Below are positions 16,011 through 23,140 of a DNA stretch of 26,734 nt, piece after piece; the stretch's first letter is position 1; the number at the start of each line of letters is the position of its first letter. Where the stretch lies: the IMG/VR virus record IMGVR_UViG_3300002514_006559, positions 1 to 26,734 of that record; one strand, written 5' to 3'. Made by a program: the position numbers and the translations under genes. The DNA comes from a virus. The notes beneath the pieces are model-generated. The model was given only the letters and a program-made list of their open reading frames with translations. It was not told the origin of the DNA and did not search any database.

Positions 16011-17171
16011 ATGAACATAAAATACCCATTAGCAAAAGAAACCATTAACAATGAGGATATTGATGCTTTGTGTGACTGGCTTAAAAGCTATCCGAGGTTA
16101 ACAAAAGGCGAATTGACCCCAAAAGTGGAATCTAAATGGGCTGAATTTATTGGAACCAAACATGCGGTTTTTAACAATTCAGGATCATCAGCTAATTTAT
16201 TAATGGTTTATGCTGCAATCGCTGCCGGAAAAATTAAAAATAAAAAAATTGCTGTTCCATCAGTTGGTTGGGTAACAACGATTGCTCCAGCAATTCAATT
16301 TGGTTTGCATCCTATTATGGTTGGGGCAGATGAAAAAACTTATGGAATGGATTTAGATGCGTTAGAAGAAGTATGCAAAACAGAAAAGCCGGATGCCGTT
16401 ATTTTCGTTCAAGTTTTAGGCGTTCCACATTATAAAGAAAGAATTTTAGAACTTAAGCAAAAATATGGATTTTGTTTGCTTGAGGATTCATGCGCTGCTC
16501 TTGGTGCTTCTTATGCCGATGGGAGCAAGGTTGGAACTGTAGGAGATATGTCGTCTTTTTCTTTTTATTTTGGACACCAACTTTCGACAATTGAGGGCGG
16601 CATGGTAAATACAGATGATAAAGAATTATATAATACTTTGTTAATGTTAAGAAGTCACGGTTGGGCCAAAGACCTGGATTCTGATGATTATCAAAAATTG
16701 GTTAAAAAATATAATGTAGATGATTTTCATAAGCCATTTACTTTTTTTATTCCTGGTTTTAATTTGCGCTCTACAGATCTTCAGGCATTTATTGGGTTGA
16801 GACAGGTTGATAAAGCTGAATGGGCCACTACTCGAAGAAATGAAAATCATTTAAGGTATGCTAAAAACTTAAAAGGATGTGTTACATTTCAAGAATGGGG
16901 AGACAATGTTCCCGTTTCAATTTCTTTTGGTGCATTAGCACGAAATAATGATCATCGAAAAGAAATAGTTTCGCGCTTGGTTGCTCATGGAGTAGAAACA
17001 AGAATTTTTAGTGCGGGCAATCTAGGAAAACATCCCTTTTGGACCGATCTATATGAAACATTCGAAGACGAGGTGAGCGACAGGATTCATGCTTGTGGAT
17101 TCTTTTTACCCAATTATCCAGAATTATCATTAAATGAGATTGATATAATTTGTAATATTGTAAGAGGTTAA
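16011..17171 (+). CDS. PLP-dependent sugar 3-dehydratase, ColD-like (DegT/DnrJ fold, active-site Lys replaced by His)
   Basis: A 386-residue fold-type I PLP enzyme of the DegT/DnrJ/EryC1/StrS group. NSGSSANLL (56-64) binds the cofactor phosphate and LLEDSCAALG gives D159 for the pyridine nitrogen. In aminotransferases the next block reads like SFHPxK..TTGEGG; here it is SFSFYFGHQLSTIEGG, so the Schiff-base lysine is replaced by H189. The same swap defines ColD (His188, GDP-4-keto-6-deoxymannose 3-dehydratase) and the E1 enzymes of 3,6-dideoxysugar synthesis. The length matches ColD (about 388) and not the longer Fe-S RfbH/E1 type. Prediction: glutamate- and PMP-dependent removal of the C3 hydroxyl from a 4-keto-6-deoxyhexose nucleotide, giving a 3,6-dideoxysugar. 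It has a good AAGGAAA site. The remnant at 13727 is a broken relative. Confidence 0.85.
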   Translation: MNIKYPLAKETINNEDIDALCDWLKSYPRLTKGELTPKVESKWAEFIGTKHAVFNNSGSSANLLMVYAAIAAGKIKNKKIAVPSVGWVTTIAPAIQFGLHPIMVGADEKTYGMDLDALEEVCKTEKPDAVIFVQVLGVPHYKERILELKQKYGFCLLEDSCAALGASYADGSKVGTVGDMSSFSFYFGHQLSTIEGGMVNTDDKELYNTLLMLRSHGWAKDLDSDDYQKLVKKYNVDDFHKPFTFFIPGFNLRSTDLQAFIGLRQVDKAEWATTRRNENHLRYAKNLKGCVTFQEWGDNVPVSISFGALARNNDHRKEIVSRLVAHGVETRIFSAGNLGKHPFWTDLYETFEDEVSDRIHACGFFLPNYPELSLNEIDIICNIVRG

Positions 17172-17172
17172 A

Positions 17173-17706
17173 ATGAAATTGCATCTTGGCTGCTATGGTA
17201 AAAAAATAGAAGGCTTTGTAAATATTGATATTCGCGAAGAAGTTGAACCAGATCTGGTAGACAATGTTTTTGAGCTAAAAAAAGTAGAAAACAACAGTGC
17301 AGAACTGATTTATGTATCTCATGTTTTAGAACACGCAGATTATATAGAATCTGAAGCAGCATTAAAACGATGGCATCAAGTTCTTAAATCTGGCGGGATT
17401 TTGCGACTTTCAGTTCCAGACATGGAAGCCCATTTTGCTCACTATTTTTATCATAAAAATTTAAGAGCATTAAATTCTGCTTTGTGGGGAAGCCAACGCC
17501 ACCCTTATGATTATCATAAAAATGGATGGGATTTTAATCAGCTTAAAAAAGAATTGAGAGAAATAGGATTTACGGACATCAAAAGATATGATTGGCGTAA
17601 AACCGAGCATTGTTCCGTTGATGATTACTCTCAAGCTTATTTCCCTCATATGGACAAAGAAAATGGAAAATTAATGAGTTTAAATATAGAGGCTACAAAA
17701 ATATGA
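17173..17706 (+). CDS. Class I SAM-dependent methyltransferase-like protein
   Basis: A 177-residue protein with the compact layout of small methyltransferases common in surface-polysaccharide loci. KLHLGCYGKKIEGFVNIDI (2-20) covers the SAM-binding loop and acidic strand end, HVLEH is at 50-54, and LKSGGILRLSVPD (71-83) is the post-II segment. It is short for the class (often 200-250 residues) but appears complete, ending in a beta-hairpin-like segment. It may methylate a sugar hydroxyl, for example in the 3-deoxysugar branch, since it lies between the ColD-like and fucose-synthase-like genes. It starts one base after the upstream stop with a GAGG site, and its TGA overlaps the next ATG by four bases. 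Confidence 0.78.
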   Translation: MKLHLGCYGKKIEGFVNIDIREEVEPDLVDNVFELKKVENNSAELIYVSHVLEHADYIESEAALKRWHQVLKSGGILRLSVPDMEAHFAHYFYHKNLRALNSALWGSQRHPYDYHKNGWDFNQLKKELREIGFTDIKRYDWRKTEHCSVDDYSQAYFPHMDKENGKLMSLNIEATKI

Positions 17707-18644
17707 TTGATATTAAAGGGAAAAAAGTAATTGTAACGGGCGCAAATTCAATGATAGGCCGCAGCGTAATCAAAGAACTGCAAAAAAGAGAAGCAATTAT
17801 TGATCCTGTATATCATGAAGAATGTGATTTATTAAACTATGAGGAATGTTTGAGCAGATTTAAAAAATCAAATCCAGATTTTTGTATTCATGCAGCAGGA
17901 TATAATGGAAATATAAGTTTTAATAGAAAATACCCAGCAGATATTTTTTTCAATACAACTATTATGGGGCTCAATACTTTAAATGCTTGTACGAAAGTGG
18001 GGGTTAAAAAAATTGTTACTTTATTAGCCTCATGCGCTTATCGTGGCACTAGTCAAGAATTAAAAGAATGTGATTTTTTCTTGGGGATGCCTGATCCCAC
18101 AGTTGAAGGTCACGGTCTAAGTAAAAAAACGTTATTTTATTATTCTAAACAACTTTATAAACAACATGGTATTCGTGCAGTTTGCACTATTTTTAATACT
18201 GCTTTTGGCCCGTGGGATTCTTATGATCTTAACAAAACTAAAGTTGCCGGTGGCCTTATTAAGAAATTTGTGGATGCAGTTGAAAAAAACGAAGAAGAAG
18301 TTGTATGTTGGGGAACGGGCAAGCCACGACGGGAATTGATTTATTGCGATGACGCGGGCAAAGCAGTAGTTGAAGTATTGCAAAAATATGAAGATACTAA
18401 TTTACCTATTAATCTAGGATTTGGGGAAGATATTAGCATAAAAGATCTAGCTACTAAAATTGCAAACATTGTTCATTTTACGGGTAAAATCGTATGGGAT
18501 ACCAACCGCCCTGACGGACAATTTAGAAAATTATTAAATTCAGATAGATCTAGAGAATATAAAATAAAGATTAAAAATCCAAAAAATTTGGATGAGGGTT
18601 TGGTTGAAACAATTAAATGGTATCGGGAGCATAAAAATGGGTAA
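17703..18644 (+). CDS. GDP-L-fucose synthase/ColC-family SDR with altered catalytic residues
   Basis: A 313-residue extended SDR. Family marks are TGANSMIGR (12-20), CDLLNYE (41-47), IHAAGYNGNISFNRKYPA, NTTIMGLNTLNACTKVGVKK, FNTAFGPWDSYD and the strong WGTGKPRRELIYCDDAG. These align well with E. coli GDP-fucose synthase (Fcl), which does C3/C5 epimerisation and C4 reduction; ColC does the related last step to GDP-colitose. By eye, C109 and K140 of Fcl are kept (C111, K141). Three others differ: catalytic S107 is A109, Y136 is H137 (HGLSK instead of YAIAK), and H179 is K180. The reaction may therefore differ, or be epimerase-only or inactive. Its place after a ColD-like gene supports a role in 3,6-dideoxysugar synthesis. 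ATGA overlap with the methyltransferase gene. Confidence 0.78.
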   Translation: MIDIKGKKVIVTGANSMIGRSVIKELQKREAIIDPVYHEECDLLNYEECLSRFKKSNPDFCIHAAGYNGNISFNRKYPADIFFNTTIMGLNTLNACTKVGVKKIVTLLASCAYRGTSQELKECDFFLGMPDPTVEGHGLSKKTLFYYSKQLYKQHGIRAVCTIFNTAFGPWDSYDLNKTKVAGGLIKKFVDAVEKNEEEVVCWGTGKPRRELIYCDDAGKAVVEVLQKYEDTNLPINLGFGEDISIKDLATKIANIVHFTGKIVWDTNRPDGQFRKLLNSDRSREYKIKIKNPKNLDEGLVETIKWYREHKNG

Positions 18645-19539
18645 AAAATATGATTTATCGATTGTGATACCGGCGATACGCACAAATGCATGGCCGATAT
18701 TATATAAAAGCGTAGAAAATGCTTGTAAGAAATACGAGTGGCAATTGGTATTAATTTCTCCATTTGCTTTACCAGATGAATTAAAAGATAAAGACAATAT
18801 TCTCTTGATTAAAGAGTATGGAAATGTCCCGAGATGTGTTCAAAGAGGTGTAGAAAAGGCCGAAGCGCCTCTTTTCTTTTTAACTGTTGATGATTGTATT
18901 TTTGCAAAAGATTCAATTGATTTGGCGATGGATAAATATAAAGAAGTATGCAGCGAAAATGATGTTATAGCTATGATTTATGGTGAAGGTGGCAATAAGA
19001 TGGATAAAGAATACTGGACTGTCAAAGGTCCACCGGAACGTCCGGATATTGCTGCACCACTTCGATTACCAGGCATTAATAGAGAGTGGAGAATTGCTAA
19101 TCAATGTTTAATGAGCCGACAATATTTTATTGATCTTGGTGGTCTTGATTGCGAAAACTTTTCTTATTTAGATAAACCAATTCATGATTTCATGTTTAGA
19201 CTTCAACGTAATGGTGGAAAAATTTATTTTTCCCCGAAACATGTGTGTATCGCAACACATTTTCCACTTGAAACAGGGGATCATGGCCCAATTCATAATA
19301 CCGGCTCGAAGGATAGTTCTTATTTTAATATGATCTATTCTATCGAAAACTTTTATGCCAACCGAATTAAGTTGGAATATGATAATTGGAAAAAATCCCC
19401 TGTGGTTTGGAAAGCACGATTTACAAAGTCTGTTCCTAAAACATATGAAGATATGTGCATAATGGAGGGCTACGATCTTGGACCAATCAATGAGATGAAA
19501 AAAAAGCTTGAAGGATATTTAAAATGCGAGTTGATGTAA
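18637..19539 (+). CDS. GT2-like glycosyltransferase, first of a related pair
   Basis: A 300-residue protein. The ATG at 18637 has GGGAG seven bases upstream and overlaps the previous gene by eight bases; a longer version from 18592 has no such site. It opens with DLSIVIPAIRTNAWPILYKSV, a GT2-type first strand and helix. A short strand, EYGNVPRCVQRGVEKA, then leads to FFLTVDDCIFAKD, where VDDC is the DXD-like metal site (about 83-86). The second half has LGGLD (about 167-171) and GDHGPIHNT, and ends in a Lys-rich tail. It shares order and several motifs with the next gene (RCxQxG, DDC, GDHGP, NWxxSPxxWxxRF). No membrane segments. Donor and acceptor unknown. Confidence 0.75.
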   Translation: MGKKYDLSIVIPAIRTNAWPILYKSVENACKKYEWQLVLISPFALPDELKDKDNILLIKEYGNVPRCVQRGVEKAEAPLFFLTVDDCIFAKDSIDLAMDKYKEVCSENDVIAMIYGEGGNKMDKEYWTVKGPPERPDIAAPLRLPGINREWRIANQCLMSRQYFIDLGGLDCENFSYLDKPIHDFMFRLQRNGGKIYFSPKHVCIATHFPLETGDHGPIHNTGSKDSSYFNMIYSIENFYANRIKLEYDNWKKSPVVWKARFTKSVPKTYEDMCIMEGYDLGPINEMKKKLEGYLKCELM

Positions 19540-20342
19540 CTATAATCTTACCAGGTTTAAGAAGATATATGTGGGATGAATTTTATGAGAGTGTAAAAAA
19601 AACACTTGATAAAACATTCGAAGTAATAATTGTGTCACCTCACAAAACTTTAACAGAAAAATTAAAAGACGTTCCTAATATTAAACTTATAACAGATTAT
19701 GGTTCGCCTGCGCGATGCCAACAAATTGGTTTATGTCATGCTACTGGAAAATATGTTACGTGGTGTGCAGACGATTGTGTATATTTCAAAGATAAGTTAG
19801 GAGAAATTGTTGATTTTTACGAAAAGAACAGAAATTCTTATAAAGATATAGCTATTTTTAAATATTTTGAGGGAGAATGTGGTGCCAACGGTTTAAAACA
19901 TACTTCTGGTCAAACTGAAATGTCTACATGGGATTATTATAGACTTAAAAATTCATGTCCATGGCTTAATGATACTCATATTCCCGATAGTTATTGGCTT
20001 CTTAATTCGGGAATTCTTGATACTAAATATGCTAAAGAATTAGGTGGCTGGGATACACAATTTGAAACTATGTTTTGTGCTCATACTGATTTTGCGATTA
20101 GAACTCAAAATAACGATTCAACTTATTTACTGTTTGAAGATCCTATTGTAAATTGTTCTCACACTCCTGGGACTAGTGGGGATCATGGACCAGTGCATTT
20201 TGCTCAACTATTACATGATGAACCATTACTTAAGCAAATATATTGGGACAAAGATAGTTTAAAACGAATTAAAATTGATTTAAATAATTGGGAAAATTCT
20301 CCCAAGTTATGGACCAGACGATTCAAAAAGAGTGGAATCTGA
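19524..20342 (+). CDS. GT2-like glycosyltransferase, second of a related pair
   Basis: A 272-residue relative of the preceding protein, starting inside that gene's end (16-base overlap) with GAAGGA as ribosome-binding site. It reads DVTIILPGLRRYMWDEFYES, then ITDYGSPARCQQIGLCHATGK and YVTWCADDCVYFKD, with ADDC in the metal-binding place. ELGGWDTQFETMF and SGDHGPVHF follow, and it ends with NWENSPKLWTRRFKKSG. The parallel GDHGP and NW..SP..W..RF motifs in both proteins point to a tandem duplication that has diverged well beyond nucleotide identity. Its stop shares one base with the next start (TGATG). Confidence 0.75.
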   Translation: MRVDVTIILPGLRRYMWDEFYESVKKTLDKTFEVIIVSPHKTLTEKLKDVPNIKLITDYGSPARCQQIGLCHATGKYVTWCADDCVYFKDKLGEIVDFYEKNRNSYKDIAIFKYFEGECGANGLKHTSGQTEMSTWDYYRLKNSCPWLNDTHIPDSYWLLNSGILDTKYAKELGGWDTQFETMFCAHTDFAIRTQNNDSTYLLFEDPIVNCSHTPGTSGDHGPVHFAQLLHDEPLLKQIYWDKDSLKRIKIDLNNWENSPKLWTRRFKKSGI

Positions 20343-21088
20343 TGGATAAGAAAAAAATAAAGATTTTAGTTATTGGAGAAAGTTGCAGGGATATTTTTAA
20401 TTATGGCTATTGTGAAAGATTGTGTCCTGAAGCTCCGGTTCCTGTTTTTAATTTAATAAGAACTGCCGAGAATGGTGGGATGGCTAGAAATGTGTATTCA
20501 AATTTATTAGCGATGAACGCTGATGCTTTTTTATATACAAACAAAAATTGGAAAAATATAACTAAAACCAGATTTGTTGAAGAAAAAAACAATCATATGT
20601 TTATGCGACTTGATATTGGGGATAAAGATTATGGTAAAGTTAATTTGAAAAAAATAAAATTTTCTAATTATGACGCTGTTATAATATCTGATTACAACAA
20701 GGGATTTTTAACAGAAAAGGACATAGAAGATATTTCTGATAAGCACCCCAATACATTTTTAGACACAAAAAAACAGCTTGGTGATTGGTGTAGAAAAATT
20801 AAATTTATAAAAATAAACAATTTTGAATATAATAGAACCAAACATCTAGTAGATGAAAATATGGAAGAAAAATTAATTATTACTATGGGACCAGAAGGTT
20901 GCAAATATCAAAATATAATTTTTCCTGTTGAAGAAGTTGAAATAAAAGATTCATCCGGTGCTGGCGACACATTTATTTCAGCGTTTACTTTAAGATATTT
21001 GGAGACTGAAAATGTTCATGAGGCATTGAAGTATGCAAGCAATTCGGCAACAAAAGTAGTCCAAAAGCGCGGAGTTAGTACGGTATAA
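20342..21088 (+). CDS. PfkB-family sugar kinase like the N-terminal domain of HldE (heptose-7-phosphate kinase)
   Basis: A 248-residue ribokinase-fold kinase. The start ATG overlaps the previous TGA by one base; a longer form from 20288 is unlikely. VIGESCRDIFNYG followed by ERLCPEAPVPVFNL (25-38) is the HldE/RfaE N-terminal signature. ENGGMARNV (43-51) replaces the usual GGAANV. SDYNKGFL (116-123) and FLDTKKQ match the mid-domain motifs. DSSGAGDTF (203-211) carries the catalytic base D209 and anion hole. At 248 residues it is shorter than the ~315-residue HldE kinase domain but has all key motifs. Predicted activity: phosphorylation at C1 of a sugar 7-phosphate, likely a heptose. The matching nucleotidyltransferase lies 816 bases downstream as a separate gene. 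Confidence 0.83.
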   Translation: MDKKKIKILVIGESCRDIFNYGYCERLCPEAPVPVFNLIRTAENGGMARNVYSNLLAMNADAFLYTNKNWKNITKTRFVEEKNNHMFMRLDIGDKDYGKVNLKKIKFSNYDAVIISDYNKGFLTEKDIEDISDKHPNTFLDTKKQLGDWCRKIKFIKINNFEYNRTKHLVDENMEEKLIITMGPEGCKYQNIIFPVEEVEIKDSSGAGDTFISAFTLRYLETENVHEALKYASNSATKVVQKRGVSTV

Positions 21089-21091
21089 AGG

Positions 21092-21907
21092 ATGAAATCA
21101 AATATTTTAATTACAGGCTCTTCGGGCTATTTAGGTAAATATTTTTTAAGAAAAATAATTTCCACTAAAGATTATAATATAAATTTACTTTTTGAGGATA
21201 TAAATAATTTTGAGAGTATTAGAGATTATTTTTCTTCAAATAGAATTGACGTAGTTGTTCATTTAGCTGCTTTAGTTGCTTCTAGGGCGAATCAAAATGA
21301 GATGATGAAGACTAATTTAGAAGCAACTAAAAATTTGGCTAACTTAATTGATAAAAATACTCATTTTATTTTTCTATCATCCGATCATGTATTCAAAAGT
21401 GATAAAGAAAAAATATATAAAACGGAGGACATTAAAGATCCTGAAACTCTTTATGGAAAATCCAAACACCTTGCAGAAGAATATTTGTCTAAGAATGTGG
21501 AAAAATTAACAGTTCTAAGAACATCCATGTTATACGGATATAATGACCCAAAGAGAAATAATTTTTTTAAGTTTCTTATTGATAATTTAAAGGTGTTAAA
21601 AAAAATAGATATTTATTCAAATGTGTGCAATCAACCAACTCACGTCAGTGATGTAAGTGATTTTATTATTAAAATAATAAGAGAGAAAAAGTTTGGATTT
21701 TTTCATGCATTAGGTGATGAATACCTAAATCGTTTTGAGTTGGGTAAAATGTTTTGTGAAATTCATGGGTATGATGTTGAATATTTGAATTCTGTAAAAC
21801 AACAAGAAGGTGGAAGAATTCCTAATTATTTAAATTTACAACCAAGTCAATGTTTTTTGGAGAATAAAAAATATTCGCTCGAAATGGGTTTGAAACAATA
21901 TTCATGA
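21092..21907 (+). CDS. RmlD-like NAD(P)-dependent sugar reductase/epimerase (SDR)
   Basis: A 271-residue SDR resembling dTDP-4-dehydrorhamnose reductase (RmlD). It has ILITGSSGYLGKYF (NAD(P)-binding G9, G12, G15), VVVHLAALVASRANQNE with TNLEATKNLA, FLSSDHVF (95-101, in place of RmlD's STDYVF), YGKSK (Y121-xxx-K125), LRTSMLYGY, and FFHALGDEYLNRFEL, the usual RmlD C-terminal region. It is predicted to reduce a 4-keto group of a nucleotide sugar. It sits between the two HldE-like genes, which suggests a role in finishing the same heptose-type sugar. AAAGG lies directly against the ATG, an unusually tight spacing. The gene overlaps the next ATG by four bases. Confidence 0.82.
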   Translation: MKSNILITGSSGYLGKYFLRKIISTKDYNINLLFEDINNFESIRDYFSSNRIDVVVHLAALVASRANQNEMMKTNLEATKNLANLIDKNTHFIFLSSDHVFKSDKEKIYKTEDIKDPETLYGKSKHLAEEYLSKNVEKLTVLRTSMLYGYNDPKRNNFFKFLIDNLKVLKKIDIYSNVCNQPTHVSDVSDFIIKIIREKKFGFFHALGDEYLNRFELGKMFCEIHGYDVEYLNSVKQQEGGRIPNYLNLQPSQCFLENKKYSLEMGLKQYS

Positions 21908-22293
21908 AAATTTTCGCCAATGGTTGTTTTGATATTTTACATCGAGGACACATCGAACTTTTTAAATATGCTAAATCTTTAGGAAACAAATTAATAGTCG
22001 GAATAGATTCAGATGAAAAAGTTAAGCGAGATAAAGGCCAAGATCGTCCATTCAATTACTTGAAGGATAGAATAGCTATGTTGGAAGCGATTAAGTATAT
22101 TGATGAGGTGGTTTCTTTCGACACACGACAAGAATTGGAAGATTTAATTAAAACTCACAATCCCGACGTTCTTGTGGTAGGATCTGATTGGAAAGGAAAA
22201 GAAGTGGTGGGAGACATTTTTGCAAAAGAAGTGAAATTTTTTGATAGAATAGGTGATTATTCTACAACAAAGATATTGGAGAACAACAAATGA
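21904..22293 (+). CDS. HldE C-terminal-like nucleotidyltransferase (heptose-1-phosphate or related)
   Basis: A 129-residue cytidylyltransferase-fold enzyme. FANGCFDILHRGH (4-16) contains the HxGH catalytic motif (H13, H16). RPFNYLKDRIAMLEAIKYID follows the HldE C-terminal domain (RPLxxLxxRxxVLxAL). GSDWKGKEVVG (93-103) matches its GGDYKPEEIxG, and YSTTKI (119-124) takes the place of the SST/STTxI nucleotide-binding motif. The length equals that domain alone. Predicted: transfer of AMP (or another NMP) to a sugar 1-phosphate made by the kinase at 20342. A glycerol-3-phosphate cytidylyltransferase is a less likely alternative, since the GSDWKGKE segment is of HldE type. ATGA overlaps on both sides indicate tight co-translation. 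Confidence 0.85.
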   Translation: MKIFANGCFDILHRGHIELFKYAKSLGNKLIVGIDSDEKVKRDKGQDRPFNYLKDRIAMLEAIKYIDEVVSFDTRQELEDLIKTHNPDVLVVGSDWKGKEVVGDIFAKEVKFFDRIGDYSTTKILENNK

Positions 22294-22610
22294 TTTATGT
22301 ATTTGATATAGATGGAACCATTTGCAATAATACCTATGGTGATTATGATAATGCTGAACCATTTAGAGATAGAATTGAAAAGAATAACGAATTATATGAT
22401 GAGGGAAACACTATAATCTATCAAACTGCTCGCGGCATGGGCCGAACAAACAACAATGTTATTAAAGCCTATCAAATATTTTATAATTATACGGCAAAAC
22501 AACTTGATAGGTGGGGCGTTAAATACCATGATTTATTTATGGGAAAACCAAATGGAGATGTTTACGTAGATGATAAAGGAATTAAAGATGGAAACTTCTA
22601 TACCAATTAA
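22290..22610 (+). CDS. Small HAD-family phosphatase
   Basis: A 106-residue HAD enzyme without a cap domain. Motif I is FDIDGT (5-10; D6 nucleophile, D8 acid/base). Motif II is the threonine in YQTARGM. The lysine of GKPNGD is motif III, and VYVDDKG supplies the acidic motif IV. This arrangement (TARGM ... QLDRWGVKYHDL ... GKP.GD.YVDDK) is typical of small capsule- or LPS-linked HAD proteins. In a heptose module it could remove the 7-phosphate, the step GmhB performs in ADP-heptose synthesis, although it is much shorter than GmhB (about 190 residues). It overlaps the upstream gene by four bases and the downstream cupin by 23. Confidence 0.82.
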   Translation: MIYVFDIDGTICNNTYGDYDNAEPFRDRIEKNNELYDEGNTIIYQTARGMGRTNNNVIKAYQIFYNYTAKQLDRWGVKYHDLFMGKPNGDVYVDDKGIKDGNFYTN

Positions 22611-22947
22611 ATTTGTACCCAAAGGATGGGGTTTTGAAAAATGGATTGTTAATTGTGAACAATATTGTGGCAAACTTTTATATTTTGTAAAGGATCGTCG
22701 TTGTTCTTGGCATTATCATAAGATTAAGGATGAAGTATTTTACATTCAATCAGGTAAAATCGTAGTTAAATATGCGAATCATGATGATTTAGAACAAGCC
22801 GAAGAAGTAGTGTTGGGTCCGGGTGATAATTTTCATGTATATACTGGCTTAAGGCATCAAATGATTGCTCTTGAAGATACAGAATTATTTGAATTCTCGA
22901 CACAACATTTCGATTCGGATAGTTATAGAATAAAAAAAGGAGATTAA
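22588..22947 (+). CDS. Cupin-domain protein, possible sugar isomerase/epimerase
   Basis: A 119-residue single-domain cupin. ATG 22588 is chosen because AAGGA lies seven bases upstream; an ATG at 22570 is the alternative (125 residues). Metal-binding motif 1 is WHYHKIKDEVFYIQSGK (H42, H44, E49) and motif 2 is GPGDNFHVYTGLRHQM (H90 as the last ligand). FEFSTQHFDSDSYRI ends the barrel, as in mannose-6-phosphate-isomerase-like cupins and small sugar cupins. It could isomerise or epimerise a sugar phosphate or nucleotide sugar. It is the last recognisable gene of the carbohydrate island, and the next gene starts two bases later with phage-type content. Confidence 0.8.
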   Translation: METSIPIKFVPKGWGFEKWIVNCEQYCGKLLYFVKDRRCSWHYHKIKDEVFYIQSGKIVVKYANHDDLEQAEEVVLGPGDNFHVYTGLRHQMIALEDTELFEFSTQHFDSDSYRIKKGD

Positions 22948-22948
22948 A

Positions 22949-23140
22949 ATGGAACTTAAATTATCTAATCAAGCGATTGGTGCAATAATGCTCGCACTAC
23001 AAAGAGGAATTATGGAACAAGAAGACATTACAAATGTTTTAAAGGAATTTAAATTAGTGGTTTCAGATGAAGGATTGGTGGTAGAAAATCCACCAGTAAT
23101 TCAGGTAGATGAAAACACTGAAAATACTACAAATGCCTAA
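22949..23140 (+). CDS. Small conserved phage-type hypothetical protein
   Basis: A 63-residue acidic protein with a strong AAGGAG site eight bases before the ATG. The first half, LSNQAIGAIMLALQRGIMEQ followed by EDITNVLKEF, looks like a compact amphipathic helical domain; the rest is acidic and probably flexible. I recall similar short proteins in marine T4-like phages, but cannot name a function. It overlaps the zinc-ribbon gene by eight bases. Confidence 0.7.
   Translation: MELKLSNQAIGAIMLALQRGIMEQEDITNVLKEFKLVVSDEGLVVENPPVIQVDENTENTTNA

Noticed and set aside
16647-16850. Frameshift or damage in the ColD-like gene suggested by its unusual active-site block
   Set aside because: The main frame is continuous with normal motifs before and after; the Lys-to-His change is the known dehydratase variation and the codon is a clean CAC at 16575-16577.
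21199-21206. TATAAATA, identical to the T4 late promoter core
   Set aside because: It is inside the RmlD-like coding sequence with no downstream start nearby; such octamers occur by chance in AT-rich DNA.
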